The notes under the pieces were generated by a model that searched no databases, was not told the origin of the DNA, and saw only the letters and a list, made by a program, of their open reading frames with translations. Both the position numbers and the translations under genes were made by a program. DNA of 64,000 nt from Bacteroidales bacterium (GTDB lineage: Bacteria; Bacteroidota; Bacteroidia; Bacteroidales; Paludibacteraceae): the NCBI GenBank assembly GCA_015061115.1, contig SUXE01000004.1:62001-126000 (forward strand), read 5' to 3'. Positions within the stretch are counted from its first letter, which is position 1, and every line of letters starts with the position of its first letter. This document shows positions 9,870 through 17,795 of this stretch, piece by piece.

Positions 9870-10370
9870 ATGAAGCGTATATTCTTGGTGGGTTATATGG
9901 GTAGCGGAAAAACTACCTACGGCAAGATGTTGGCCGAAAAATATAACTTGGATTTTAAGGATTTGGACATATATATCGAGCAGCGTCAATTCAAGACAGT
10001 CTCTCAGATCTTCAAAGATAAAGGAGAGGAGGGATTCCGCAAGATTGAGCATAATATGCTGAAAGAGGTCTCTGAATTTGAAAATATAGTGATTTCTGCC
10101 GGTGGTGGCACTCCATGTTTCTTCGACAATATGGATATAATGAATGCGGCAGGTGACACTGTTTACCTTGAGGCGAGCGCAGAGGTGCTATTCGATTATC
10201 TCCGCACAGCTAAGAATGAGCGTCCGCTTCTTAAGGATAAGAGCGACGAGGAGATGCTTGAGTATATCAGGGAATCTCTTGCAAAAAGAGTTCCTTTCTA
10301 TGAGAAGGCTAAATATAGGGTAGACGCGAGAAATGTCGACTGGAGCCTTTTCGAAAAACTTTTGAAATAA
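9870..10370 (+). CDS. aroK: Shikimate kinase
   Basis: This 166-residue P-loop kinase phosphorylates shikimate at the 3-hydroxyl with ATP in the cytoplasm, the fifth step toward chorismate. The Walker A loop GYMGSGKTT is at residues 8-16, followed by the shikimate-binding DLDIYIE segment and the SAGGGTP motif that contacts shikimate. A LAKRVPFYEKA segment near the end matches the family's adenine-binding and lid region. Its length is normal for AroK. The ATG at 9870 is preferred over an in-frame TTG at 9864 because the shikimate kinase fold starts right there. guaA follows after 14 bases, so the two are probably cotranscribed. Confidence 0.95.
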   Translation: MKRIFLVGYMGSGKTTYGKMLAEKYNLDFKDLDIYIEQRQFKTVSQIFKDKGEEGFRKIEHNMLKEVSEFENIVISAGGGTPCFFDNMDIMNAAGDTVYLEASAEVLFDYLRTAKNERPLLKDKSDEEMLEYIRESLAKRVPFYEKAKYRVDARNVDWSLFEKLLK

Positions 10371-10384
10371 CAAAAAACTATTAT

Positions 10385-12181
10385 ATGCAGGATAAAATCA
10401 TAGTTCTGGACTTTGGTGGACAGTATGCCCACCTGATAGCAAACAGAGTGCGCCGTTTGGGTGTGTTTACAGAGATATTGCCTCCTACAGCCTCAGTAGA
10501 GGAGTTCGCAGGAGCAACAGGTATCATCTACAGTGGTGGACCATCAAGCGTCTACGCAGAGGATGCTCCCGACTACAATCCTGAAATTTTGAATATCCCT
10601 GTTCCTAAACTAGGAATCTGCTATGGCCACCAGTTGATGGCTTCGCAGCTTGGAGGAACAGTTCGCCCAGGTAAGGTGAAGGAGTATGGAATAGCTGACC
10701 TTCTTTTGAAGGAGCCTCAGCATCCGCTTTTGAAGGATATCCCTGCGTCTTCGCCAATGTGGATGAGCCATGGCGATGCAGTGGAAAAATTGCCTGAGGG
10801 TTATAAAATCATCGCGTCGACGAAGGATTGCCCTATTGCAGCAGTGGCTCTAGACGATCGTAAGATCTATGGAATTCAGTTCCACCCTGAGGTGACTCAC
10901 AGTAAGTACGGAATGAAGATTCTCGACAATTTCATTGATATTTGTGGATGCCAGCGCACATGGAACATGAAGAGCTATATGCCTCTTATCTCTGAGAAGA
11001 TCAAGAAAGAGGTTGGCGACAGAAAGGTGTTCTTGCTTGTGTCTGGAGGTGTCGACAGTACTGTCGCTTTCGTGCTTTTGAACCGTGTGTTGGGCACAGA
11101 CCGTGTGATGGGACTTCATATCGACAACGGTATGATGCGTATGGATGAGTCGGCAAAGATCATAGACTTCTTGAAGGCTGAAGGCATGCATAATCTTCGT
11201 GTCGTAGACGCTACAGATACATTCTTGGGCAAACTTGAGGGTATTACAGCTCCAGAGGAGAAGAGAAAGAGAATCGGTGCTACATTCTTGGTTGTGAAAG
11301 ACGAGGAGATGGCTAAATTGAATCTTGATCCAAAAGAGTGGATGATCGCTCAGGGAACTATCTATCCAGATACAATCGAGAGTGGTGGCACAAAGAATGC
11401 CGACCTTATCAAGACTCACCACAACCGTGTTAAGGAGGTGATGGATTTGATGGCACAGGGTTTGCTTCTTGAGCCGTTGGCTGATCTATATAAGGATGAG
11501 GTACGTATGTTGGGAGAGGAACTTGGTATTCCTCACAACCTTGTATGGCGTCACCCATTCCCTGGTCCAGGTCTTGGTGTTCGTTTGCTTTGCACAGATG
11601 GCAAGGGTGAGTTCGCAACAAACGCAGATGTGCCTGGTCTAGCAGAGTATTTGAAGGAGAACAATATAGAAGGAAAGGTCCTTCCTATCAAGAGTGTAGG
11701 AGTGCAGGGCGACGGTAGAACATACGCACAGCCATTCTTGCTTACTACACAGAATCTTACTTGGAAGCAGTGTGAGAAATTCTCAACTGAATTGGTTAAC
11801 CGTTTCAAGGTAATCAACCGTGTGATCTGGCAGGTAGGTAGTGTAAGTGACGAGAATCCGAAGTTGGTGGAGCAGTATGCTACAAAGAAGAACTTCGATG
11901 TTCTACGTAAGTTTGACAATATCTGTACTGAGTTCTTGCAGGAGAACAATCTATACGAATCAATCTGGCAGATGCCGGTTGTGTTGGTTCCGCTTACAGT
12001 GCAGGACAAGCCATGTATCGTAATGCGTCCTGTAAACTCATCAGAGGCTATGACAGCTAATTTCGCTGAGATCGACCAGAAGCTTCTTGAAGGACTTTGG
12101 GGTAGATTCGTGGCAGAAGGAGCAGGCTCATTGTGGTACGACGTTACACACAAACCTCCTGGTACAATTGAGTGGGAGTAA
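10385..12181 (+). CDS. guaA: GMP synthase, glutamine-hydrolysing
   Basis: This enzyme converts XMP, glutamine and ATP to GMP. The N-terminal class I glutamine amidotransferase domain has the GICYGHQ nucleophile motif (Cys79) and the FHPE histidine/glutamate pair. The ATP pyrophosphatase domain carries the SGGVDST P-loop at residues 220-226. The C-terminal dimerisation domain contains the family's RHPFPGPGLG and ends with the usual KPPGTIEWE-type tail. At 598 residues it is about 75 longer than the E. coli enzyme; the extra length lies in the second half and the key motifs are intact. The 65-bp element that begins at its stop codon includes its terminator and is duplicated beyond the toxin-antitoxin pair downstream. 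Confidence 0.96.
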   Translation: MQDKIIVLDFGGQYAHLIANRVRRLGVFTEILPPTASVEEFAGATGIIYSGGPSSVYAEDAPDYNPEILNIPVPKLGICYGHQLMASQLGGTVRPGKVKEYGIADLLLKEPQHPLLKDIPASSPMWMSHGDAVEKLPEGYKIIASTKDCPIAAVALDDRKIYGIQFHPEVTHSKYGMKILDNFIDICGCQRTWNMKSYMPLISEKIKKEVGDRKVFLLVSGGVDSTVAFVLLNRVLGTDRVMGLHIDNGMMRMDESAKIIDFLKAEGMHNLRVVDATDTFLGKLEGITAPEEKRKRIGATFLVVKDEEMAKLNLDPKEWMIAQGTIYPDTIESGGTKNADLIKTHHNRVKEVMDLMAQGLLLEPLADLYKDEVRMLGEELGIPHNLVWRHPFPGPGLGVRLLCTDGKGEFATNADVPGLAEYLKENNIEGKVLPIKSVGVQGDGRTYAQPFLLTTQNLTWKQCEKFSTELVNRFKVINRVIWQVGSVSDENPKLVEQYATKKNFDVLRKFDNICTEFLQENNLYESIWQMPVVLVPLTVQDKPCIVMRPVNSSEAMTANFAEIDQKLLEGLWGRFVAEGAGSLWYDVTHKPPGTIEWE

Positions 12182-12243
12182 TTTTTGAATGCTGAATTCG
12201 GAATTATAAATGATAAAATGGAGGTGTCTGATGGGCACCTCCA
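12179..12243 (+). repeat. 65-bp direct repeat, copy 1 (guaA stop plus terminator stem)
   Basis: The segment from the guaA stop codon through the following terminator stem is repeated at 13036-13100 with one mismatch. The two copies bracket the mntA-hepT pair. Confidence 0.92.
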
Positions 12244-12250
12244 ATTTTTT
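12220..12250 (+). terminator. guaA terminator
   Basis: The stem GGAGGTGT paired with GCACCTCC (one G-T pair) is followed by AATTTTTT. It lies inside the duplicated 65-bp element. Confidence 0.8.
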
Positions 12251-12401
12251 AAATTAAAAATGAAAAGTGAAAAATGAAAAATTAGGGATGGACGGTAACC
12301 ACGGAGACACAAAGTTCACAGGAGACTTTCCAATTGTCGAAATTTTCGATTACATTTGTATCCGTGTATAGAGTAACCGTTTGCAATATATTAATGATTT
12401 T

Positions 12402-12701
12402 ATGAATACTAAAATCGTCGAAAATATTCAAAAATATTTAAGGACACAACCCGTAGAAAAGGCATGGCTTTTTGGATCTTACTCAAGAGGAGAAGAGACT
12501 TCAGAGAGTGATGTCGATATTCTTGTCCAATATGACAGAAAAAACTATCGTGTAGGTCTATTTACGATCGTAGGTATCAAGCAGCACCTTCAAGAGTTGT
12601 TAGGTCGTGAAGTAGATCTTGTTGAAGACGGCTCTTTACTACCTTTTGCTGCAGAATCTGCGAATCATGACAAAGTGTTGATTTATGAGAGAAATAGTTA
12701 G
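12402..12701 (+). CDS. mntA: MntA-type nucleotidyltransferase antitoxin
   Basis: This 99-residue minimal nucleotidyltransferase (MNT) has the polymerase-beta signature GSYSRG...DVD: G25-S26, ten residues, then D37 and D39, which fits GSX10DXD exactly. In characterised type VII toxin-antitoxin pairs, MntA transfers AMP groups to a tyrosine of the HepT toxin and silences it. The following hepT overlaps by 17 bases, the normal arrangement for translational coupling. The ATG at 12402 is chosen over a TTG at 12381 because it starts right before the first helix. The pair sits between two copies of a 65-bp repeat carrying the guaA terminator, which suggests later insertion. Confidence 0.88.
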   Translation: MNTKIVENIQKYLRTQPVEKAWLFGSYSRGEETSESDVDILVQYDRKNYRVGLFTIVGIKQHLQELLGREVDLVEDGSLLPFAAESANHDKVLIYERNS

Positions 12702-13038
12702 AGACATAGATAGACTTCGTCATATATTGGAACAGATAGATTTGTTGACGGATCTGCTTCCGACATTGTCGTATGATTCTCTTGATAAGGATAGGGTTCG
12801 TTATTACGGAGTGGTGAAGATGATAGAAATTATCGGAGAGGCTGCATACAAACTGACAGATGAGTTTGTAGATATACATGGAGAAGTTCCATGGAAAGTA
12901 ATACGAGGTATGCGTCATTATCTAGTGCATGAGTATTATCAAGTGAGCAAGGAAGGTTTATGGGATACATTAACTGTGGATCTGCCAGAATTGCGTCCTT
13001 TTATAGTAAAATATATAAATGAGTTGACGGATAAGTAA
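12685..13038 (+). CDS. hepT: HepT-type HEPN ribonuclease toxin
   Basis: This 117-residue HEPN-domain (DUF86/HepT) protein carries the Rx4HxY motif as R77, H82 and Y84, here RHYLVHEYY. In family members R and H form the RNase active site across a dimer, and the Tyr is the residue AMPylated by MntA. It would be a cytoplasmic RNA-cleaving toxin neutralised by the upstream gene, whose 3' end it overlaps. All active-site residues are present, so nothing suggests decay. Its stop codon is the first base triplet of the second copy of the 65-bp repeat. Confidence 0.88.
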   Translation: MREIVRDIDRLRHILEQIDLLTDLLPTLSYDSLDKDRVRYYGVVKMIEIIGEAAYKLTDEFVDIHGEVPWKVIRGMRHYLVHEYYQVSKEGLWDTLTVDLPELRPFIVKYINELTDK

Positions 13039-13100
13039 TTTTTGAATGCTGAATTCGGAATTATAAATGATAAAATGGAGGTGTCTGATGGACACCTCCA
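13036..13100 (+). repeat. 65-bp direct repeat, copy 2
   Basis: This matches 12179-12243 with one mismatch and begins at the hepT stop codon. In this copy the terminator stem is perfect. Confidence 0.92.
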
Positions 13101-13107
13101 TTTTTTT
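13076..13107 (+). terminator. mntA-hepT terminator
   Basis: A perfect 10-bp stem (TGGAGGTGTC paired with GACACCTCCA) is followed by seven T. Confidence 0.9.
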
Positions 13108-13115
13108 ATTTAATT

Positions 13116-13142
13116 GTATAGACGCGGCATCTCGACGTCTAC
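13116..13142. repeat. Imperfect palindrome GTATAGACG...CGTCTAC
   Basis: The arms read GTATAGACG and CGTCTAC around a GC-rich centre. I recall near-identical short palindromes in intergenic DNA of other bacteria, but only this copy was noticed here. It lies between two terminators. Confidence 0.4.
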
Positions 13143-13149
13143 AAAACAA

Positions 13150-13182
13150 TAAAAAAAGGTCGACACTGATGTGCCGACCTTC
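13150..13182 (-). terminator. Terminator of the minus-strand adhesin paralogue
   Basis: On the minus strand, GGTCGGCAC pairs imperfectly with GTGTCGACC and is followed by seven T, about 20 bases past the gene's stop. Confidence 0.8.
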
Positions 13183-13204
13183 AATTATTTTGTCCTGCTT
13201 GGTA

Positions 13205-16200
13205 TTATTTATTAATCACAAGCTTATGAACAGTTGTCTCATCGTTGATAGTTGTGCGAACGAAGTAAACACCATTAGAAAGAGTTGAAGTGTCAATGTC
13301 TTTTCTGTTGCTTACCTTCACAACTTCTCCAACCATGTTAAGAATCTCAACCTTTTCTACAACTTCCTCAGCGATCACAGATATCTTTGTTGACGCTGGA
13401 TTAGGAGCGATAGAAACTTTTTTATTAGAAATGTTCTCTAAAGATGATGGATAGGCCGATACTATAATCGACACAGGCTTAAAGTCGCTCTCGCAGCCAA
13501 GCTTGTTAACCTGCTTAACATAATACGTGTGCCCCTCGTTGCCCTGAAGGCTCTCGTCGTACTTCGGTGTCGCATCACTCTCATCTATCTTATTCTTGTT
13601 CACGTCGTACCACACTATGCTGCAGTCCGCACAGTCCGCGTCGCCAATGACCGCGTCTGGATTCTGCTCCGTCGGCTTCTTGAATCCGTTAAGTCCCTCC
13701 GTCTTCAGATATGTGATTACCCCAGTTATTGGATCCTCCACGCTCTGTATCTCTACCGTGTACTCCACGTGCTTGCCGTAGCAGACCTCTGTCGACTTAG
13801 GAACCTCGTACTTCAGACGTACGTAGTGTTTGTATTCTCCGGCTGTCGACGTAGCAACTTTCATCGACGACTCCGCTCCCGCTGTCTTCTCATTCAGCAC
13901 AGGCTCGTTCGCCTCGAAGAACTCCCAGCCGCTGTACTGGACATAGTCGTCTGTCGACGGCTTCACGCTCGCTATGTCCTCCACTGACTTCGTGTTCTTT
14001 TCGTTCTTGCAGTATTTGTCCGACGCCTCCGAAAGCACCACGTCGTTGACTCCGTAAACCTCGATCACGATCGGCTGCTTCGTGCTCTCACCGCCGCCTG
14101 TCGAGCTGATCTGGCTCACATAGTAGGTGTATCTGCCTGGTATGCTCACGTCTGGAAGGTCGCTCGGATCCATCCTTGTCGTCTTGTTCGGTCCGTAGAA
14201 CACAAGCTCGCCAGCAGGATCCTCGCTCGCTGGTGTCGCATACTCGCTCATCGGCTTAACATCGCCTGAGTTCACACAGTACGCCGCGTCCTTTGGTGTT
14301 GGTGACGGTGCTCCCTTGATCACTACGCCCACCAATACCGTGTCACTCAGACAGCCCTCTGCACTCTCCATATATGTGTAGTACCACAGGTATTCGTCGT
14401 CTGAGCTGTCAACGTCCTTCACTGTTGGCGCTGGTATCGTCGTGCTGGCCGATCCAAACTTCGCTGTGGACATATCTGGCGCTGTGGCTTCTGTCGCACC
14501 CTCCACAAGTCCAATGTGGAGCGAATAGTCGCTCATCGACAATGCCGCCCTGAATGTCGAACCGCTCTGTATGTCCAACGCCTTCAGCGAGCCGCTCTTA
14601 GCGTCTGCCTTCCTGTATTCTATCTTCTTCGAGTTGTCCACAGCGTTTGCATCCGCCTTGTTAACCTCGATCTTATACTCGTTAGACTCTCCACGGCAAC
14701 CTGTCTTCGAGTCTGTCAACACATAATAGTATGACTTCGGCGACTCAGCCATCGTTACTCCGCTGATAACCGGCTCTTCCGTTCCTGTCAGTGTGTCTGC
14801 GTCCTCGTACCAGCTGATCTCGTATCCAGATATCTTCTTGTCTGGCTCCTGGGCAAGTGTTCCCTCGCAGAACGGATCCGGATCCATCAGCATCTGCATT
14901 GGCTTAGGGTTCGCAATAACTGTTATAGTATCTGCATGATCACAAGGAGTGCTGCTCGCAGATGGATCGTTATTGTCATGAATTAAAAGAATGTATTTGG
15001 CTTCATTTGCTCCTCCATCTATGACGTTGTCGTATGTAATAGTAAGTGCAGGACCTTGGTTATCCGCGTCGGAACATACTTTTTTCATCAAAGGAGTAGA
15101 CTTGATATCATCTTTATGCCAACTTGCTACATAGTTATAATATGGTTTGCTGTCAACATCTGTTCCGATTATCTTACCTACCTCAAACGCTACTTCTTCA
15201 CCAGGACAAAGGTATAGGACGTTTCCTCTCGACCCAGTTTTTCCATCTCCTTTCATCATGATTACTACCTCATCAGGCTCTACACAAACGGGACAATTCA
15301 ATGAAGCTATAACAGGAATACTAGAAATAGAAACATTTCTACATGGAGTCTGTGCGTTCATGTCTTCCCAAACGTTGCGTTCTGATATCAAAGTCTCTTT
15401 ATTACCAACAACCAAACGGAAGAAAAAGTTAGTCTCTGGATAGTTAGCACCCGCCAAGAATGGCTCTTCGTTTACTGGATTTGCAAAAGTATAAGAATCA
15501 TCTGTAGAAGGAGATCCCAAATCATGCCATTCTGGTTCTTCTACAACCGTAGGGTCATCTTTTGTCCACTGGAACAAATAATTGACATCCTTATAATAAT
15601 TCTTTACAGCCTCAGAAGTTACTGCCTTCAGGATGAACTCTTTATCAGAACACAAATTCAACAACTCCTCTCCTGACAAATTAGATGTGATTTCTACAGC
15701 TGGTGGTGCACAAACCTGAAGTGTTATATCATCAACCGCAAAGTCTCCACGGCCATCACCTGTATAATCATCCTCCAAACTAATCAATTCCAGAGAAACC
15801 GACGTTTCATCACTTGTCAACATAACATTAGCAGATAGTTCAACCCATCCCGGTTTTGTCAATATCTGTTCTCCAGAAGAAGCTAATACACTACCTGATG
15901 CCGATTTTAGAACAAGTTCGAGTGTTCCTATTGAAGTAGGAGAACCTGGCATTACTGTGAGATCATTGATAGCTTGTACCGCTGTACTGAAATAAACGTT
16001 AGTTCCTTTGCAAACTCCTTTTATTTCTTTTTTGAAAATAGCTTTGTTTTTCCATCCCTCACTTTTCAAATCCATGATAAGCATACCTCCATTGCTATTA
16101 CCTGTATGGTCACCACCACTTCCTGAATATGGATCTTCTGTTATTATGGCATACGCATCTGTACGGCTACAGAAATCTTTATTATATGTTACATTTATAG

Positions 16201-17533
16201 AATTGTCTAATTGATTTTTAATTACTTGAGTAACATGTCCGTTAGAACAATACGTATTGTCTGTAACAGGAACAGAATAATCGTTTCCTTTAGCATCTGA
16301 ATAGACAAAATTAGAGCCAACGAACTGACCAAAATCATTTTTATAAATGATTACTGTAGACAAAGGAGTACCGTCGGCACTTTCACAACAATTATTGCCG
16401 GTTTCAAATGAGAATGTATTTGATTTTGCCGTTTTGCAACCGGGAATAGTGACCTCACAAGTAACATTATATTTGCCTGCATTTCCAGGAATAAACAAGA
16501 ACGTAGGGTTGTTTGATGTTTGCGAAGAAGTTTCTGCTACATTCCATGAATAAGTTGTGCCTGCAGGATATTTAGAGTTAAGACGCAATGTAGATGGATT
16601 CATCGGGCATTGAACTCCGCTAACCTTAATCTCAGGCAAGATTTCGCCTTCAATAACAATATTATCCAAACCTATAGGACGTGCATTTCCTCCTGCGTTT
16701 CTCCAAAAATAAAATGTAACAGATCCTGAATTATCAGCCTTAGCACTAATCTTCAACTGTTTTCCACCATTAGTAGGAGTAACTGAAGCCGCTCCCATAC
16801 CTGTAGGTGCCATTCCATTATTATTTGTAGTTGCTGCAATAATAGAGAATTGATTATTAATGAGTCCGTTTATTCTACCTTGAGAATAATCAAGTTTTCC
16901 CGCATTTAGTTGGACCTCGTAAGAGCCTCCATAAGGCAATGGAATTTTAGTCTTATAATCTGTAGAAGCTACAACTCCCGAATTCATGGCTTTCAGAGCT
17001 GTCTCCAATTCAGACAAGTCAAGCAAGTCATAAACGTCAGCAGACATCGTCACAGTGCTATTAGGAGAAAGTCCTGTCACAGAATACGATAAGAATGGAT
17101 ATCCGTGACCATTTCCCATTGCGACAAGCATCGGTGTGCCATTTCCCTCCGACAAATATGGAGATATGAGTTTCGGATTCGCTGTGACGACCACCATACC
17201 TGTGTCACTGCTATTAGGCGTTTTCAATTTCAACAAATCATTCCAAGTCAAAGATGCGTTTCCTACGACTGAAAATTTATTGGAAGGTAAGCCATTCAGT
17301 ATGATATCAGAAGGATGTCTAATAAAGTTACGATTGCCACATTGTTTAGCAAGGATATCCGCAACATTAGAGTTGAACCATCCATTCACCTCATTAGTGT
17401 CACTTTCCATTGTAGGATTGCACAATTCTGTTTTTGTGTCAAACTCCGTCCCTGCGACAATACATTGTGAGTAACCAGAAGATACTGTGGCAAATAGTAG
17501 CGTCGAAAAAGAAAATAGTCTCTGTAGTTTCAT
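13205..17533 (-). CDS. PKD-type surface adhesin paralogue, type A T9SS sorting domain
   Basis: This 1442-residue secreted protein starts MKLQRLFSFSTLLFATVSSG, a normal signal peptide. The ATG at 17533 is preferred over one 51 bases upstream because a promoter sits at 17556-17585. Its body is collinear with the adhesin at 2-6790 from the N-terminal carbohydrate-module-like region through the CEGTLAQEPDKK and CVNS modules to the IIVSxYP segment. There it stops matching and ends instead with a type A Por sorting domain (SIAPNPAS...NGVYFV...KLVINK). It is thus a shorter form with a different C-terminal anchor. By eye, 13450-14900 is GC-rich while the 5' part and the sorting domain are AT-rich, suggesting mosaic origin. 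Ligand unknown. Confidence 0.88.
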   Translation of the reverse strand: MKLQRLFSFSTLLFATVSSGYSQCIVAGTEFDTKTELCNPTMESDTNEVNGWFNSNVADILAKQCGNRNFIRHPSDIILNGLPSNKFSVVGNASLTWNDLLKLKTPNSSDTGMVVVTANPKLISPYLSEGNGTPMLVAMGNGHGYPFLSYSVTGLSPNSTVTMSADVYDLLDLSELETALKAMNSGVVASTDYKTKIPLPYGGSYEVQLNAGKLDYSQGRINGLINNQFSIIAATTNNNGMAPTGMGAASVTPTNGGKQLKISAKADNSGSVTFYFWRNAGGNARPIGLDNIVIEGEILPEIKVSGVQCPMNPSTLRLNSKYPAGTTYSWNVAETSSQTSNNPTFLFIPGNAGKYNVTCEVTIPGCKTAKSNTFSFETGNNCCESADGTPLSTVIIYKNDFGQFVGSNFVYSDAKGNDYSVPVTDNTYCSNGHVTQVIKNQLDNSINVTYNKDFCSRTDAYAIITEDPYSGSGGDHTGNSNGGMLIMDLKSEGWKNKAIFKKEIKGVCKGTNVYFSTAVQAINDLTVMPGSPTSIGTLELVLKSASGSVLASSGEQILTKPGWVELSANVMLTSDETSVSLELISLEDDYTGDGRGDFAVDDITLQVCAPPAVEITSNLSGEELLNLCSDKEFILKAVTSEAVKNYYKDVNYLFQWTKDDPTVVEEPEWHDLGSPSTDDSYTFANPVNEEPFLAGANYPETNFFFRLVVGNKETLISERNVWEDMNAQTPCRNVSISSIPVIASLNCPVCVEPDEVVIMMKGDGKTGSRGNVLYLCPGEEVAFEVGKIIGTDVDSKPYYNYVASWHKDDIKSTPLMKKVCSDADNQGPALTITYDNVIDGGANEAKYILLIHDNNDPSASSTPCDHADTITVIANPKPMQMLMDPDPFCEGTLAQEPDKKISGYEISWYEDADTLTGTEEPVISGVTMAESPKSYYYVLTDSKTGCRGESNEYKIEVNKADANAVDNSKKIEYRKADAKSGSLKALDIQSGSTFRAALSMSDYSLHIGLVEGATEATAPDMSTAKFGSASTTIPAPTVKDVDSSDDEYLWYYTYMESAEGCLSDTVLVGVVIKGAPSPTPKDAAYCVNSGDVKPMSEYATPASEDPAGELVFYGPNKTTRMDPSDLPDVSIPGRYTYYVSQISSTGGGESTKQPIVIEVYGVNDVVLSEASDKYCKNEKNTKSVEDIASVKPSTDDYVQYSGWEFFEANEPVLNEKTAGAESSMKVATSTAGEYKHYVRLKYEVPKSTEVCYGKHVEYTVEIQSVEDPITGVITYLKTEGLNGFKKPTEQNPDAVIGDADCADCSIVWYDVNKNKIDESDATPKYDESLQGNEGHTYYVKQVNKLGCESDFKPVSIIVSAYPSSLENISNKKVSIAPNPASTKISVIAEEVVEKVEILNMVGEVVKVSNRKDIDTSTLSNGVYFVRTTINDETTVHKLVINK

Positions 17534-17555
17534 AAATATGTATATTTTTTCGTTG

Positions 17556-17585
17556 CAAAAATACACATTAATGATTGCTTCCAAA
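17556..17585 (-). promoter_or_regulatory. Promoter of the minus-strand adhesin
   Basis: Read on the minus strand, TTTG (17582-17585) and TATTTTTG (17556-17563) are spaced 18 bp, close to the Bacteroidetes consensus. The -7 element ends 22 bases before the chosen ATG. Confidence 0.6.
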
Positions 17586-17699
17586 ATGGTTTCTGGAACA
17601 TAATTATTATTGAATGTGAAAAAAACTTAAACCATATTTAGAGAGGTAGATTTTTTTTCAGAGTGAATGATCTTTTTGTGATATTATGGATGGATAGAA

Positions 17700-17771
17700 A
17701 TAAAAAGTAGCACCATTCCTTACGCTTATGTACTATAACTATAGGGGAGTATGAGAACATGGAATGGTGCT
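17700..17771 (-). terminator. Long-loop hairpin after the PL11 gene
   Basis: An exact 11-bp inverted repeat (AGCACCATTCC / GGAATGGTGCT) has a loop of about 41 bases and T-rich flanks on both strands. It lies just downstream of the minus-strand lyase. It probably terminates that gene, but the loop is unusually long. Confidence 0.55.
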
Positions 17772-17795
17772 TTTTATAAAAAATGTTTATGGTAT

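Noticed and set aside
11551-12312. 253-residue minus-strand frame
   Set aside because: It lies antisense to guaA, and the guaA product is unmistakable; the reverse frame has no recognisable motif.
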